Shown here: one piece after another, positions 1 through 7,839 of the stretch | Position numbering within the stretch: position 1 is the stretch's first letter | How the letters are laid out: each line of letters begins with the position of its first letter | From: JANWZL01 sp037445185 | GTDB taxonomy: Bacteria > Pseudomonadota > Gammaproteobacteria > Burkholderiales > Thiobacillaceae | Length of the DNA stretch: 11,207 nucleotides | Assembly (NCBI GenBank): GCA_037445185.1 | Contig: JBBIKZ010000080.1 | Coordinates: 1-11,207, forward strand | Direction: 5' to 3' | Notes under the pieces: generated by a model | Told to the model about the DNA's origin: nothing | The model's input: only the letters and a program-made list of their open reading frames with translations | Database searches by the model: none | Made by a program: the position numbers and the translations under genes

Positions 1-771
1 CTTGGTCAACACATAGCCATCCATTTCTGGCATTTCGGCATCGACCAGGATGAGCTGGATCTGCTCACGCAGGGGGTGGCCGTCCACATGGGATCGTTTG
101 GCCATGGCTGTCAGCTTGTCCCAGGCATCCTTGCCATCGTTGGCCTGGATGTAGCGTACGCCGAGCTTGTCGAGTACCGTGATGATCTCCTTGCGGGCGA
201 CGGCGGAATCGTCGGCGAAGAAGATCGTGAATTCTCGTCTGTCGTTGATAGACGGCAGCAGAGGCAAGGGCTTTTCGCCCAGCACTTCGGCCAGCACGCG
301 CTCGACATCCATGATCGAGACCAGGCGCCCGTCGTCCAGCTCGGTAATGGCGGTGATCAGACCCTCCTGGCCGGCCAGCATGTTCTCAGGCGGCTTGACC
401 CTGTCCCAATCCACGCGGATGATGCGGTCCACGTCCTGCACCAGGAAGCCCTGTGTATGCCGGGAGAACTCGGTCACGATCATCGTCTGGCCCAATTCTT
501 TCGGGGCCTTTTCGATCTTGATGAACTTGGCGAGCGAGATCACCGGTATGATGCTACCGCGCAGGCTGATCACCCCCTCCACGCCATAGGGCATGTTGGG
601 CGTGAGGGTGATGGGTGGGGTGGGCGAGACCTCCCGCACCTTGAACACATTGATGCCGAAGGTCTCGTGTGTGCCCAGGGAAAACAGCAGCAGCTCCATC
701 TTGTTGGAGCCAGCGAGCTTGGCACGGGTATCGACGTTCTCGATCAGTCCGGCGGAATCCAGCACGGTCAT
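1..771 (-). CDS. cheV: CheV chemotaxis coupling protein, first copy (C-terminus beyond window edge)
   Basis: This is a cytoplasmic CheW-receiver hybrid that couples receptors to the CheA kinase and is tuned by phosphorylation. I translated 257 codons from the ATG at 771 with no stop; the frame continues past base 1. A CheW-like domain covers about residues 22-165 (FGINVFKVREV, VEGVISLRG, TQGFLV, MDVERVL). A receiver domain starts near residue 181, with the acidic pair D187/D188 (FFADDSAVARK) and the phospho-acceptor D244 in LVDAEMPEMDG. The conserved Thr/Ser and Lys of the receiver would lie in the missing part, about 50 residues. A GGAG ribosome site at 778-781 sits 6 bases before the start, and the upstream cheV stops only 12 bases away, so the two are co-transcribed and probably coupled. 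Family assignment is firm; the exact partner receptor is unknown. Confidence 0.93.
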   Translation of the reverse strand, partial: MTVLDSAGLIENVDTRAKLAGSNKMELLLFSLGTHETFGINVFKVREVSPTPPITLTPNMPYGVEGVISLRGSIIPVISLAKFIKIEKAPKELGQTMIVTEFSRHTQGFLVQDVDRIIRVDWDRVKPPENMLAGQEGLITAITELDDGRLVSIMDVERVLAEVLGEKPLPLLPSINDRREFTIFFADDSAVARKEIITVLDKLGVRYIQANDGKDAWDKLTAMAKRSHVDGHPLREQIQLILVDAEMPEMDGYVLTK

Positions 772-783
772 GTCTGACTCCGG

Positions 784-1725
784 TCATTTCAGCAATCTGG
801 CCAGAGACTCGGCCAGGCGATGCGGTTCGAATTTGGGTACGTACTCATCCACACCCACAGAAAAACCCAGGTGGCGGTTAGCCTCGGACGAGAGCGAAGA
901 ATGCATGAGGACGGGGATACCGGCGAAGCGTGGATCCGCTTTGATCTTCTTGGTCAGGACGTAGCCATCCATCTCCGGCATCTCCACATCCGTGAGGATG
1001 ACTTGGATGAAGTCGCGCACCGGCCGGCCCGCGATGTCTGCCTGTGCGGCAATCTTTTGCAACTCCTCCCAGGCCTGCAGACCATTGAACGTCTCGATAC
1101 CCTTGATGCCCAAGGCCTCCAGTGTGCGGGCAATCTGCTTGCGTGCGACCGAGGAATCATCGGCATAGAACACGGTTCGGTCGGTCTGACCGAGTGGGGT
1201 CAGGTGGGCATAGATATGGCTGTCGTCATGGTTGGTGGTGTCGGAAAGGATGCGTTCGACGTCCAGCATCATCACGAGTCGTTTGTCCTTCAGTTCCGTC
1301 ACAGCGGTGACCAGCCCGCCCATCTTGGCGGTTAACATCGTCGGCGGCACCTTCATCTCCGACCAATCGATGCGTAGGATGGTATCCACCTCGCCGACCA
1401 GGAAGCCTTGTGTCTGACCGTTGTATTCCGTCACGATCATGATCGAGGGCGGGGTATCGGTCTGGATGCCCATGTATTTGGCCAGGTCCACGACCGGTAC
1501 CAGGACGCCGCGCAGGCTGATCATACCCTCCACCGCCGGTGGCATGTCCGGTGCACGGGTGATCTTGGGGATGCGCATGACTTCGCGTACCTTGAACACG
1601 TTGATACCGAAGACCTCCTTGCGCCCCGAGCTCGTGTCGGTGCCCAGCGTGAACAGCAGGATCTCCAGTTTGTTCGCACCGGCCAGCTTGGTGCGGGCAT
1701 CGATGCGGCGCAGCAGTTCGGACAT
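784..1725 (-). CDS. cheV: CheV chemotaxis coupling protein, second copy (complete, 313 aa)
   Basis: This is a full-length CheV, at the usual family length of about 300-320 residues. The CheW-like domain spans about residues 18-163 (FGINVFKVREV, VEGMISLRGVLVPVVDLA, TQGFLVGEVD, MLDVERIL). The receiver spans about 183-311, with D189/D190, phospho-acceptor D246 in LTDVEMPEMDG, a Ser pair at 276-277 and Lys298 (VPKF), so it looks phosphorylatable. It closely resembles the cheV that follows. Its main visible difference is a 6-residue insertion (near TDTSSGRKE, residues 29-37) before the FGINVFKVREV strand. The ATG at 1725 is preceded by GAGGT at 1732-1736, which overlaps the TGA of the upstream MCP gene, indicating translational coupling. 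The protein probably links the neighbouring MCP, or others, to CheA and acts as a phosphate sink or adaptation element; this role is known for CheV in other species and inferred here. Confidence 0.96.
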   Translation of the reverse strand: MSELLRRIDARTKLAGANKLEILLFTLGTDTSSGRKEVFGINVFKVREVMRIPKITRAPDMPPAVEGMISLRGVLVPVVDLAKYMGIQTDTPPSIMIVTEYNGQTQGFLVGEVDTILRIDWSEMKVPPTMLTAKMGGLVTAVTELKDKRLVMMLDVERILSDTTNHDDSHIYAHLTPLGQTDRTVFYADDSSVARKQIARTLEALGIKGIETFNGLQAWEELQKIAAQADIAGRPVRDFIQVILTDVEMPEMDGYVLTKKIKADPRFAGIPVLMHSSLSSEANRHLGFSVGVDEYVPKFEPHRLAESLARLLK

Positions 1726-1734
1726 CGGTGGACC

Positions 1735-3377
1735 TCACAGGGTATGGGCCAGTTTGAAACGGCTGACGGCTTCGCGCAGGCGTTCGGCCAGGTTGGTCAG
1801 CTCGCCTGCCGCCTGGGCGGAATTTTCCGAGACGGTGCGGTACTCGTCTGTCATGGTCTGGATTGCCTGGACGCGACTGGCGATGGCACGGCTGGCGACC
1901 TCCTGCTCGGCGCGGATTCGGCCGATGGCGTGAATCATGGTGGATAGATTGGAGACTGCCTCATTGATCGCGCCGATCGCCTGACCGGCCTGTTGCGCCA
2001 TGTCCACGCCCTGGCTCACCTCATGGCTGCCCTGTTCCATGGCGGCCACGGCCCTGGCCGTCTCCTGCTGGATGTTGTGAATGGTCGCAGAGATCTCGTT
2101 GGTGGCCGAGGCGGTGCGCTCGGCGAGCTTGCGCACCTCGTCCGCGACCACCGCAAAGCCGCGTCCCTGCTCACCGGCGCGGGCCGCCTCGATGGCGGCG
2201 TTCAGGGCCAGCAGGTTGGTCTGGTCGGCGATGTCCTTGATGACACTGACGATACGCCCGATCTCCTCAGACTGACGCCCCAGGTTGCTCACCACCTGGG
2301 AGGTCTCCAGCACGGTGCGGGAGATGGCCTGTATGCCCTGGGTGGCGTCGTTCACCACGGTCTGACCGTGGGATGCACGCTGACTGGCCTGGTCGGCCGC
2401 AGCCACCATCAGCGCGATGTTTTCGCCGATGCGGGCAATGGTCTCGGCAATCTCCTGCGCGGCCCGTGCGCTGTCCTGCGACAGGGTGGCCTGGCGGTTG
2501 GCATTCTCGGCCACGCTGGCGCTGTTGCTGGCGGTATCCTGTGCGGCGCGGGTCACCTCTTCCGCCGAGTGCCGGATCTCGCCGATCAGGCCGAGAATGC
2601 ACTCGCCATGGCGTTGAAGCTGCGACCGACCTGCGCCAGCTCATCGCGTCCCTGCAACCGGGCCTGGTCGCTCAGATCGCCCTTGGCGAACTGGTGCGAG
2701 GCCCGCTCGAGCTCTGCCGTGCTGGCCACGATGGAGCGCCGGATGAACAGGCTCAGCACCACCGACATGATCAGCCCGATGGCCATGATGGCCATGGACA
2801 CGGCCTGCAGGACCTCGCTCTGGCTGGCGATCTTCTTCCGCACGACCTGGGCATTGTTCTTGACGTGGGTGATGAGTGCCTCCGTCGCCTCGTCGACCTG
2901 GGCGGTGGCGGGCAGGAGGACGTTCTTGTAGTGCTCGGCGGCACGCTCTAAGTCCTCCGCCGCCAGCATGTCGCGGATAGGATTAATGCCCTCCTGTCCG
3001 TACTTCATGCGGGTCGCCGAGTAGTGATCGAACAGCCTCTTTTCCTCCGGGGACATCGGCCGCTTGCCGTAGGCCTGGAGGGTCTCGCTCACGGCGCGTA
3101 TGCGCTTGTCCGCCTTGTCGAACCACTCCTGGGCGGCGAAGGCGTCGCCCGACATGCGGGCCTCCTGGATCAGATTGCGCACGGTCGCTTGGTGATAGCG
3201 CACCTCCTGCAGCTGATCGATGGCGGTCTGGCTGCCCTCGTAAGCCTGGGACAAGGTCTCCGTCGCCTGGCGTATGCCCCACAGTCCGCTCAGTCCCGTG
3301 ATCAGCATCGTCACGGACAGGAACAGGGTGAGGCCGAGCAGCCGAGTGCCGATGGTGAATTGGTTCAGCAGTCTCAT
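1735..3377 (-). pseudogene. Methyl-accepting chemotaxis protein, split by a one-base frameshift
   Basis: This is a transmembrane chemoreceptor read in two frames. The 5' part (3377 down to a TGA at 2586-2588, 263 residues) has TM1 at about residues 13-34, a helical periplasmic sensor of the four-helix-bundle type at about 35-190, TM2 at about 191-212 and a HAMP domain from 213. The 3' part continues in another frame as ILGLIGEIRHSAEEV and holds the diagnostic MCP hairpin (IADQTNLLALNAAIEAARAG, then GRGFAVVADEVRKLAERT), ending in LAHTL. Adding one base near 2596-2598 would give GCA-TTT-CTC (ASAFLGLIGEI), a normal HAMP-signalling junction, and a 547-residue protein of typical MCP length. There is no C-terminal CheR/CheB-tethering pentapeptide (NWETF type). 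I chose the ATG at 3377 (MRLLNQFTIG); 3386 (MDTM) is equally possible. Strong SD-like bases GGAGG and AGGAG lie at 3408-3419, unusually far upstream. The gene leads a sigma-28 operon with two cheV genes. The break may be a real mutation or a sequencing error. Confidence 0.9.
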
Positions 3378-3426
3378 GGTGTCCATCCGTTGGCAGAAGG
3401 TGAATTGCTCCTGTCCTCCGGCGAGG

Positions 3427-3453
3427 TGAACGGCGTGTCTGGAAAAAACTTTA
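3427..3453 (-). promoter_or_regulatory. Sigma-28 (FliA) promoter for the MCP-cheV-cheV operon
   Basis: Read on the minus strand, TAAAGTTT (3453-3446) is followed by exactly 11 bases and then GCCGTTCA (3434-3427). The enterobacterial FliA consensus is TAAAGTTT-N11-GCCGATAA, so the -35 element is perfect, the spacing is perfect and the -10 matches at 6 of 8 positions. Transcription would begin near 3420, about 40 bases before the MCP start. MCP and cheV genes are classic late, FliA-dependent genes, which agrees with this placement. Confidence 0.85.
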
Positions 3454-3509
3454 GTGTTTGTCCGTCCGCAAGAGCGGGCGGCGGGGCATGCGAAAAGAGA
3501 CGGTAGGGT

Positions 3510-3518
3510 TGCTATCAT
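3510..3518 (+). promoter_or_regulatory. Possible extended -10 promoter element for fleS
   Basis: TGCTATCAT fits an extended -10 (TGn followed by TATCAT, 5 of 6 to TATAAT). No convincing -35 hexamer lies upstream. A start site about 7 bases downstream would fall almost on the fleS ATG at 3526, implying a leaderless or very short leader mRNA, so this is only a weak candidate. Confidence 0.25.
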
Positions 3519-3525
3519 TTCGGCA

Positions 3526-4428
3526 ATGGGCATGGCATCCGACAAACCCCTCCCGCAGGATCGTCCCGAGTCCGATGAACTCAGGCAGGCCTTCGCCGTG
3601 TTCAGCGCCACCTCGGAGAAGCTGGCCGAAACCTATCTCGAGCTGCAGGCGCAGGTGGCAAGGCTCACCGCCGAGCTGGCCGCCGCCAACGGCGAGCTGG
3701 CCCGCCGCGAACGGCTGTCGGCCTTGGGTGAGATGGCCGCCAAGCTGGCCCATCAGCTGCGTACCCCGCTGGCGGCCGCACTCCTTTACGTGGGCCACCT
3801 GACGCGGCCGCAATTGGACGAGGCGGACCGCCTCCGCTTCGCGGCCAAGGCCATGGCCCGACTCCAATACCTGGAGCGTCTCGTCGCCGACATGCTGGCC
3901 TTCGTCAAAGGGGCCCAGGGGGCGCGCAGCCGGTTCCCCGTCCATGCCTTGCTCGCCGATGTGATGCAGCTCATGGAGGCCCAGGCGGCAGCGCAGGGGA
4001 TCCGCCTCATCCTCTATGACCAGGTCGGCGCGCTGGAGCTCACGGCCGACCGCCAGGCCCTGTCGGGGGCGCTGACCAGCCTGCTGGAAAACGCCCTGCA
4101 GGCGAGCCGGCCCGGGCTTGCCGTACGCCTCCTCGCCCATGCCAACGCCGGGCCCTTCGTGGTCTTCCAGGTCGAGGACGAGGGCGAAGGCATCGCCGAG
4201 GAGGCCCGGGGCCGTCTGTTCGACCCCTTCTATACCACGCGGCCCGAAGGCAGCGGCCTCGGGCTCGCCATCGTCAAGCAGACGGCCGATGCCCACGGCG
4301 GCTGGGTGGAGGCGGATTCGGCACCCGGTGCCGGCAGCCGCTTCACCCTCTACATCCCGCAGCCTGCCCAGGCAATGCAGCGCGCAGACCGCGACCTGAC
4401 GGACGCGGACGAGGGGGGGCAACGGTGA
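3526..4428 (+). CDS. fleS: Sensor histidine kinase FleS/FlrB, flagellar regulation
   Basis: This is a 300-residue cytoplasmic histidine kinase expected to phosphorylate the adjacent FleR. No transmembrane segment or signal peptide is visible. Residues about 20-60 form a likely coiled coil (SEKLAETYLELQAQVARL) and no clear PAS fold is visible, so the protein is shorter than Pseudomonas FleS and nearer to FlrB. The dimerisation/phospho-acceptor region has H76 in KLAHQLRTPLAAAL. The ATPase domain has the N-box Asn189 (LLENALQAS), the G1 box DEGEGI, the F box FDPFYTTR and the G2 box GSGLGLAIV. The frame is open back to an ATG at 3454, but that start abuts the divergent sigma-28 -35 element and its extra 24 residues look non-conserved, so I prefer 3526; 3532 is also possible. 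The stop overlaps the fleR start (GTGA at 4425-4428). The symbol rests on domain layout plus the neighbours fleR and fliE. Confidence 0.88.
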   Translation: MGMASDKPLPQDRPESDELRQAFAVFSATSEKLAETYLELQAQVARLTAELAAANGELARRERLSALGEMAAKLAHQLRTPLAAALLYVGHLTRPQLDEADRLRFAAKAMARLQYLERLVADMLAFVKGAQGARSRFPVHALLADVMQLMEAQAAAQGIRLILYDQVGALELTADRQALSGALTSLLENALQASRPGLAVRLLAHANAGPFVVFQVEDEGEGIAEEARGRLFDPFYTTRPEGSGLGLAIVKQTADAHGGWVEADSAPGAGSRFTLYIPQPAQAMQRADRDLTDADEGGQR

Positions 4429-5753
4429 GCGTCAAGCCCACGGTCATGGTGGTGGAAGACGACGCGGGGTTGCGCGAGGCCCTGGCCGATACGCTCGAAC
4501 TCAACGGTTACGCCGTGCGGCTTTGCGCCAGTGCGGAGGAGGCGCTGCGGGCGTTGGAACAGGGACTGCCGGGACTGCTGCTGAGCGATGTGCAGATGCC
4601 CGGTGCCGACGGCCACGCCCTGCTGCAGGCCGTCAAGGGCAGGCATCCGGAACTGCCCGTGGTGCTCATGACCGCCTATGGCCAGATCGAAAAGGCGGTG
4701 CAGGCCATGCAGGACGGCGCAGCGGACTATCTGCTCAAGCCCTTCGAACCGGAGCGCCTGCTCGCCGTGGTCGCGCGCCACTTCCGCCAGCCTGCGGCTG
4801 TCGAGCAGGACGACCTGGTGGCGAACGATCCGGCCACCCTGGCCTTGCTCGCCCTTGCCCGGCGGGTGGCGGCGACCGATGCCACGGTGCTGCTCACGGG
4901 CGAGTCGGGTGTGGGCAAGGAGGTGTTCGCCCGCTACATCCACCGTCACTCGCCGCGCGCCTCCCGGCCGTTCGTGGCCGTGAACTGCGCCGCCATCCCC
5001 GACAACCTGCTCGAGGCGACCCTCTTCGGATACGAAAAGGGTGCCTTTACCGGGGCGACGAGCGCGCAGTCGGGAAAATTCGAACAGTCCCAGGGGGGGG
5101 TGATCCTGCTCGACGAGATCTCCGAGCTGCCACTCCCTCTGCAGGCCAAGCTGCTGCGTGTGTTGCAAGAGAAAGAGGTCGAGCGTGTCGGTGGACGGGC
5201 CCCGGTCGCGCTCGACATCCGTGTGCTCGCCGCCACCAACTGCGACCTGGCCGCACGCGTCCGGGCGGGCCGGTTTCGTGAAGACCTCTACTACCGGCTC
5301 AATGTCTTCCCGCTGGAGATCCCGCCCCTGCGGGCCCGTCGTGGCGACATCCCGGCTCTGGCCATGCACTGCCTGCAGAAATATACCGGCACGGTCGGCA
5401 GAAGCGGTCTGCGCTTCAGCGAGGCCGCCCTGGCCGCCCTGGCCGCCTACGACTGGCCCGGCAACGTCCGCGAACTGGGCAATGTCGTGCAACGCGCCAT
5501 GATCCTGGCATCCGGCCAGGTGATCGAGCCGGTGCACCTGATGCTGCCCGAAAACGCGGCCGCCGGGCCGGGCCCGACACCCGTGCGTTCCATCAGGGAC
5601 ATGGAGCGCGAGGCCATCCTCTCGGCGCTGGCGAGCTGCGACGGCTCACGCAAGCGTGCCGCCGAGTCACTAGGCATGAGCGAGCGCACCTTGCGTTACA
5701 AATTGCAGCGGCTGCGCGAAAAAGGTGAATTGGACGCGGACAAGCCCCTATAA
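4425..5753 (+). CDS. fleR: Sigma-54-dependent response regulator FleR/FlrC
   Basis: This 442-residue NtrC-type activator, when phosphorylated, opens sigma-54 promoters of flagellar genes. The receiver covers residues 5-118, with E11/D12/D13, phospho-acceptor D55 (LSDVQMPG), T83 and K105 (LLKPF). The AAA+ domain covers about 130-365: Walker A GESGVGKE at 159-166, the sigma-54 contact loop GAFTGA at 206-211, Walker B GGVILLDE at 224-231, FREDLYYRLNVFPLEIPPLR at 284-303 and WPGNVREL in the C-terminal subdomain. A Fis-type helix-turn-helix lies at about 404-432 (RKRAAESLGMSERTLRYKL). All motifs needed for activation are intact. The start is GTG at 4425, overlapping the fleS stop, with a G-rich SD (GAGGGGGGG) just upstream, so fleS and fleR are translationally coupled. 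Fifty to eighty bases later comes fliE, a typical middle-class target or neighbour. Confidence 0.95.
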   Translation: MSVKPTVMVVEDDAGLREALADTLELNGYAVRLCASAEEALRALEQGLPGLLLSDVQMPGADGHALLQAVKGRHPELPVVLMTAYGQIEKAVQAMQDGAADYLLKPFEPERLLAVVARHFRQPAAVEQDDLVANDPATLALLALARRVAATDATVLLTGESGVGKEVFARYIHRHSPRASRPFVAVNCAAIPDNLLEATLFGYEKGAFTGATSAQSGKFEQSQGGVILLDEISELPLPLQAKLLRVLQEKEVERVGGRAPVALDIRVLAATNCDLAARVRAGRFREDLYYRLNVFPLEIPPLRARRGDIPALAMHCLQKYTGTVGRSGLRFSEAALAALAAYDWPGNVRELGNVVQRAMILASGQVIEPVHLMLPENAAAGPGPTPVRSIRDMEREAILSALASCDGSRKRAAESLGMSERTLRYKLQRLREKGELDADKPL

Positions 5754-5754
5754 T
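5730..5754 (+). promoter_or_regulatory. Candidate promoter region upstream of fliE (sigma-70-like -10, weak sigma-54-like pair)
   Basis: A perfect TATAAT lies at 5749-5754, overlapping the fleR stop codon and 78 bases before the fliE ATG. No good -35 sits at 16-18 bases; TTGGAC at 5730-5735 is only 13 bases away. The same stretch has GG at 5732-5733 and GC at 5744-5745 with the 10-base gap required for a sigma-54 -24/-12 element, but the flanking bases match poorly. Either element would allow fliE to be expressed separately from fleSR; neither is proven. Confidence 0.3.
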
Positions 5755-5832
5755 GTGGAATAGCCAAGTCCGTGTGCTTGAGCGACCCCATCCCCGGCTT
5801 GGATCCGGCAGGCTCATCAGGAAGGTCAGACG

Positions 5833-6147
5833 ATGACGAGTGCAGGCATAGATCAGATGGTTGCCCAGCTTCGCGCGGTGGCCGCCCAGGCCGCGCAGGC
5901 ACCACAGGCCGAGAATGCCGCTGCGGTCGATTTTTCGGCCTTGCTCAAAAACGCCCTGGCGGAAACGAATGCCGCCCAGATGGAGGCGCGAGCGCTGAGC
6001 AGACAGTTCGCCACGGGTGACCCCAATGCCAGCTTGGAGGAAGTGGTGCTCAACCTGCAGAAGGCCAGCGTGTCCTTCCAGACCATGGTGCAAGTGCGCA
6101 ACAAGCTGGTTTCCGCCTACCAGGAAATCATGAACATGCAGGTCTGA
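5833..6147 (+). CDS. fliE: Flagellar hook-basal body protein FliE
   Basis: FliE is the small adaptor that joins the MS ring to the proximal rod and is among the first proteins exported by the flagellar secretion system. The 104-residue length is typical. The C-terminal half carries the family signature: LEEVVLNLQKASVSFQTMVQ followed by VRNKLVSAYQEIMNMQV, ending two residues after the EIMNM motif as most FliE proteins do. The N-terminal third is Ala/Gln-rich and less conserved. No cleavable signal peptide is present, as expected for a type III export substrate. AGGAAGG at 5819-5825, 7 bases before the ATG, is a strong ribosome site. It begins the fliEFGHI gene row; fliF starts 36 bases after its stop. 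Confidence 0.96.
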   Translation: MTSAGIDQMVAQLRAVAAQAAQAPQAENAAAVDFSALLKNALAETNAAQMEARALSRQFATGDPNASLEEVVLNLQKASVSFQTMVQVRNKLVSAYQEIMNMQV

Positions 6148-6183
6148 TCCGTTACGGATAGCTGACTGGCAGCTCGCGCGCGG

Positions 6184-7839
6184 ATGGCCCAACAACCTCA
6201 GCAAGTCCTCAACACCGTTCTCCAGCGATTCACCGTACTGCCGCCGACGCGCAAGCTGGGCCTCGCGGTCGGCTTGGCCGCCTCGATTGCGCTGATCGTG
6301 GGGCTGCTGCTGTGGTCGCGCGCGCCCGAATACCGGGTGTTGTTCTCCAACCTGTCCGAGCGCGACGGCGGGGCGGTCATCGCCGCCCTGCAACAGATGA
6401 ACGTGCCCTACCGTACCGAAGGCGGGGGGGCCATCCTGGTGCCGGCAGACCAGGTCTACGACCTGCGTTTCAGGCTGGCCGGCCAGGGCCTGCCCAGAGG
6501 GGGCGCCGTCGGCTTCGAGCTCATGGATACGGCCAAGCTGGGCATGACCCAATTCCAGGAACAGGTGGCCTATCAGCGCGCCTTGGAGGGCGAACTGGCC
6601 CGCACCATACAGTCGCTCGGCCCGGTCGACACCGCCCGGGTGCATCTGGCCATCCCCAAACCCTCGGTGTTCGTGCGTGACCAGCAGAAACCGTCGGCGT
6701 CGGTGATGGTGAGCCTCTTTGCCGGTCGCACGCTCGACCCGGCACAGGTCAACGCCATCGTGCACCTGGTCTCGAGCAGTGTGCCCAGCCTGAGTCCCGC
6801 CAGCGTGACCGTCGTCGACCAGGCCGGCAACCTGCTGACCGGACGCTCCGAGTCGGCCGGCGCGCAAGGGCTCAATGCCAATCAACTCGACTATCTGCGC
6901 CAGGTCGAGGATTACTATGCCCGCCGCATCGAGGCCATCGTCGCGCCCATCGTCGGTGAGGGTAATGTGCGCGCCGAGGTGCGTGCCGATCTGGATTTCT
7001 CCCACACCGAGTACACCAGCGAGATCTTCAAGCCCAATCCGACGGCCGAGACGCAGACGATCAGGAGTCAGCAGACCGTCGAGGACACCAGCTCGGGCGG
7101 CAGCGCGGCCGCCGGGGTGCCGGGGGCCTTTTCCAATCAGCCGCCCGGCCCGGCCACGGCGCCATTCACCGCCCCGGCCGGGGCCAATGCGGGGCCGGCC
7201 GAGGCCGCCGCGGCAGGGTCGACGACATCGAGTCGGCGCGAGAACACGGTCAACTATGAGGTGGACAAGACCATCCGCCATGTCAAGGAGCCCCTGGGGC
7301 GCATCAAGCGGCTCTCCGTGGCGGTGGTGGTGAACTATCGCAGTGTCGCCGGCGAGGGGGGGCAGGCCGAGGTGAGACCCCTGTCGCCCGAGGAGCTGAC
7401 CAAGGTCAACGGCCTGGTGCGCGAGGCCATGGGCTTCAACCAGGAACGCGGCGACACGGTCAATGTGGTCAATGCCGCCTTCACCGATACGCGGCCGGAA
7501 GCAGTGGACATACCGGTCTGGAAGGACCCCGAGACCCTGGCCATGGCCAAGGAGCTGCTCAAGAACCTGCTCGTCTTCGGCCTGGCATTCTATCTGGTCT
7601 TCGGCGTGTTACGCCCCCTGTTGCGCGACCTCATGCGTCCGGTCGAGGCGGTCACGCCCGAGGGAGGCACGCTTGAACTGGGCGGGGAATCGGGCGCCGT
7701 GGCTGGCCCTGGTCCCGGCCCCACCCCGGACCGGTCGCGGGCGACCTTCGACGACACCCTCAAGGAGGCCAAGGAGTTCGCCAAGCAAAATCCCAAGCTC
7801 ACCGCTGACATCATCAAGCAATGGATGGCGCAGGAATGA
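6184..7839 (+). CDS. fliF: Flagellar MS-ring protein FliF
   Basis: FliF (551 residues, normal length) forms the membrane MS ring on which the rotor and export gate assemble. TM1 lies at about residues 25-44 (LGLAVGLAASIALIVGLLLW). It is followed by the periplasmic ring-building motifs (YRVLFSNLSERDGG, LRFRLAGQGLPRGG and MTQFQEQVAYQRALEGELAR), then the second ring-building domain around 230-300. A Gly/Ala/Pro-rich low-complexity stretch at about 300-350 is the usual variable loop. TM2 lies at about 460-479 (NLLVFGLAFYLVFGVLRPLL), and the cytoplasmic FliG-binding tail at about 519-551 ends KLTADIIKQWMAQE. ATG 6184 is the first start after an in-frame TGA at 6163-6165; the ribosome site is weak, suggesting coupling to fliE. 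The stop overlaps the fliG start (ATGA). Confidence 0.97.
   Translation: MAQQPQQVLNTVLQRFTVLPPTRKLGLAVGLAASIALIVGLLLWSRAPEYRVLFSNLSERDGGAVIAALQQMNVPYRTEGGGAILVPADQVYDLRFRLAGQGLPRGGAVGFELMDTAKLGMTQFQEQVAYQRALEGELARTIQSLGPVDTARVHLAIPKPSVFVRDQQKPSASVMVSLFAGRTLDPAQVNAIVHLVSSSVPSLSPASVTVVDQAGNLLTGRSESAGAQGLNANQLDYLRQVEDYYARRIEAIVAPIVGEGNVRAEVRADLDFSHTEYTSEIFKPNPTAETQTIRSQQTVEDTSSGGSAAAGVPGAFSNQPPGPATAPFTAPAGANAGPAEAAAAGSTTSSRRENTVNYEVDKTIRHVKEPLGRIKRLSVAVVVNYRSVAGEGGQAEVRPLSPEELTKVNGLVREAMGFNQERGDTVNVVNAAFTDTRPEAVDIPVWKDPETLAMAKELLKNLLVFGLAFYLVFGVLRPLLRDLMRPVEAVTPEGGTLELGGESGAVAGPGPGPTPDRSRATFDDTLKEAKEFAKQNPKLTADIIKQWMAQE

Noticed and set aside
2586..2640. Programmed -1 ribosomal frameshift joining the MCP halves
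   Set aside because: No X-XXY-YYZ slippery heptamer or clear downstream stimulator in the overlap, and MCPs are not known to use this; a plain one-base deletion explains it.
3391..3409. TGGCAG...TTGCT as a sigma-54 promoter for fleS
   Set aside because: The GG and GC pairs are three bases too far apart for sigma-54.
6167..6182. TGGCAG-N-GC as a sigma-54 promoter before fliF
   Set aside because: The spacing fits, but the element ends two bases before the fliF ATG, leaving no room for a transcript start; the -12 bases are also poor.
7080..7240. Low-complexity Gly/Ala/Pro stretch in fliF as a possible insertion
   Set aside because: FliF proteins commonly carry a variable, disordered periplasmic loop here; total length is normal.
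5593..7281. A 562-codon open frame on the minus strand across fleR, fliE and fliF
   Set aside because: It is antisense to three clearly conserved genes, its composition (His, Gly, Arg, Gln-rich) is typical of GC-rich shadow frames, and no domain is recognisable.
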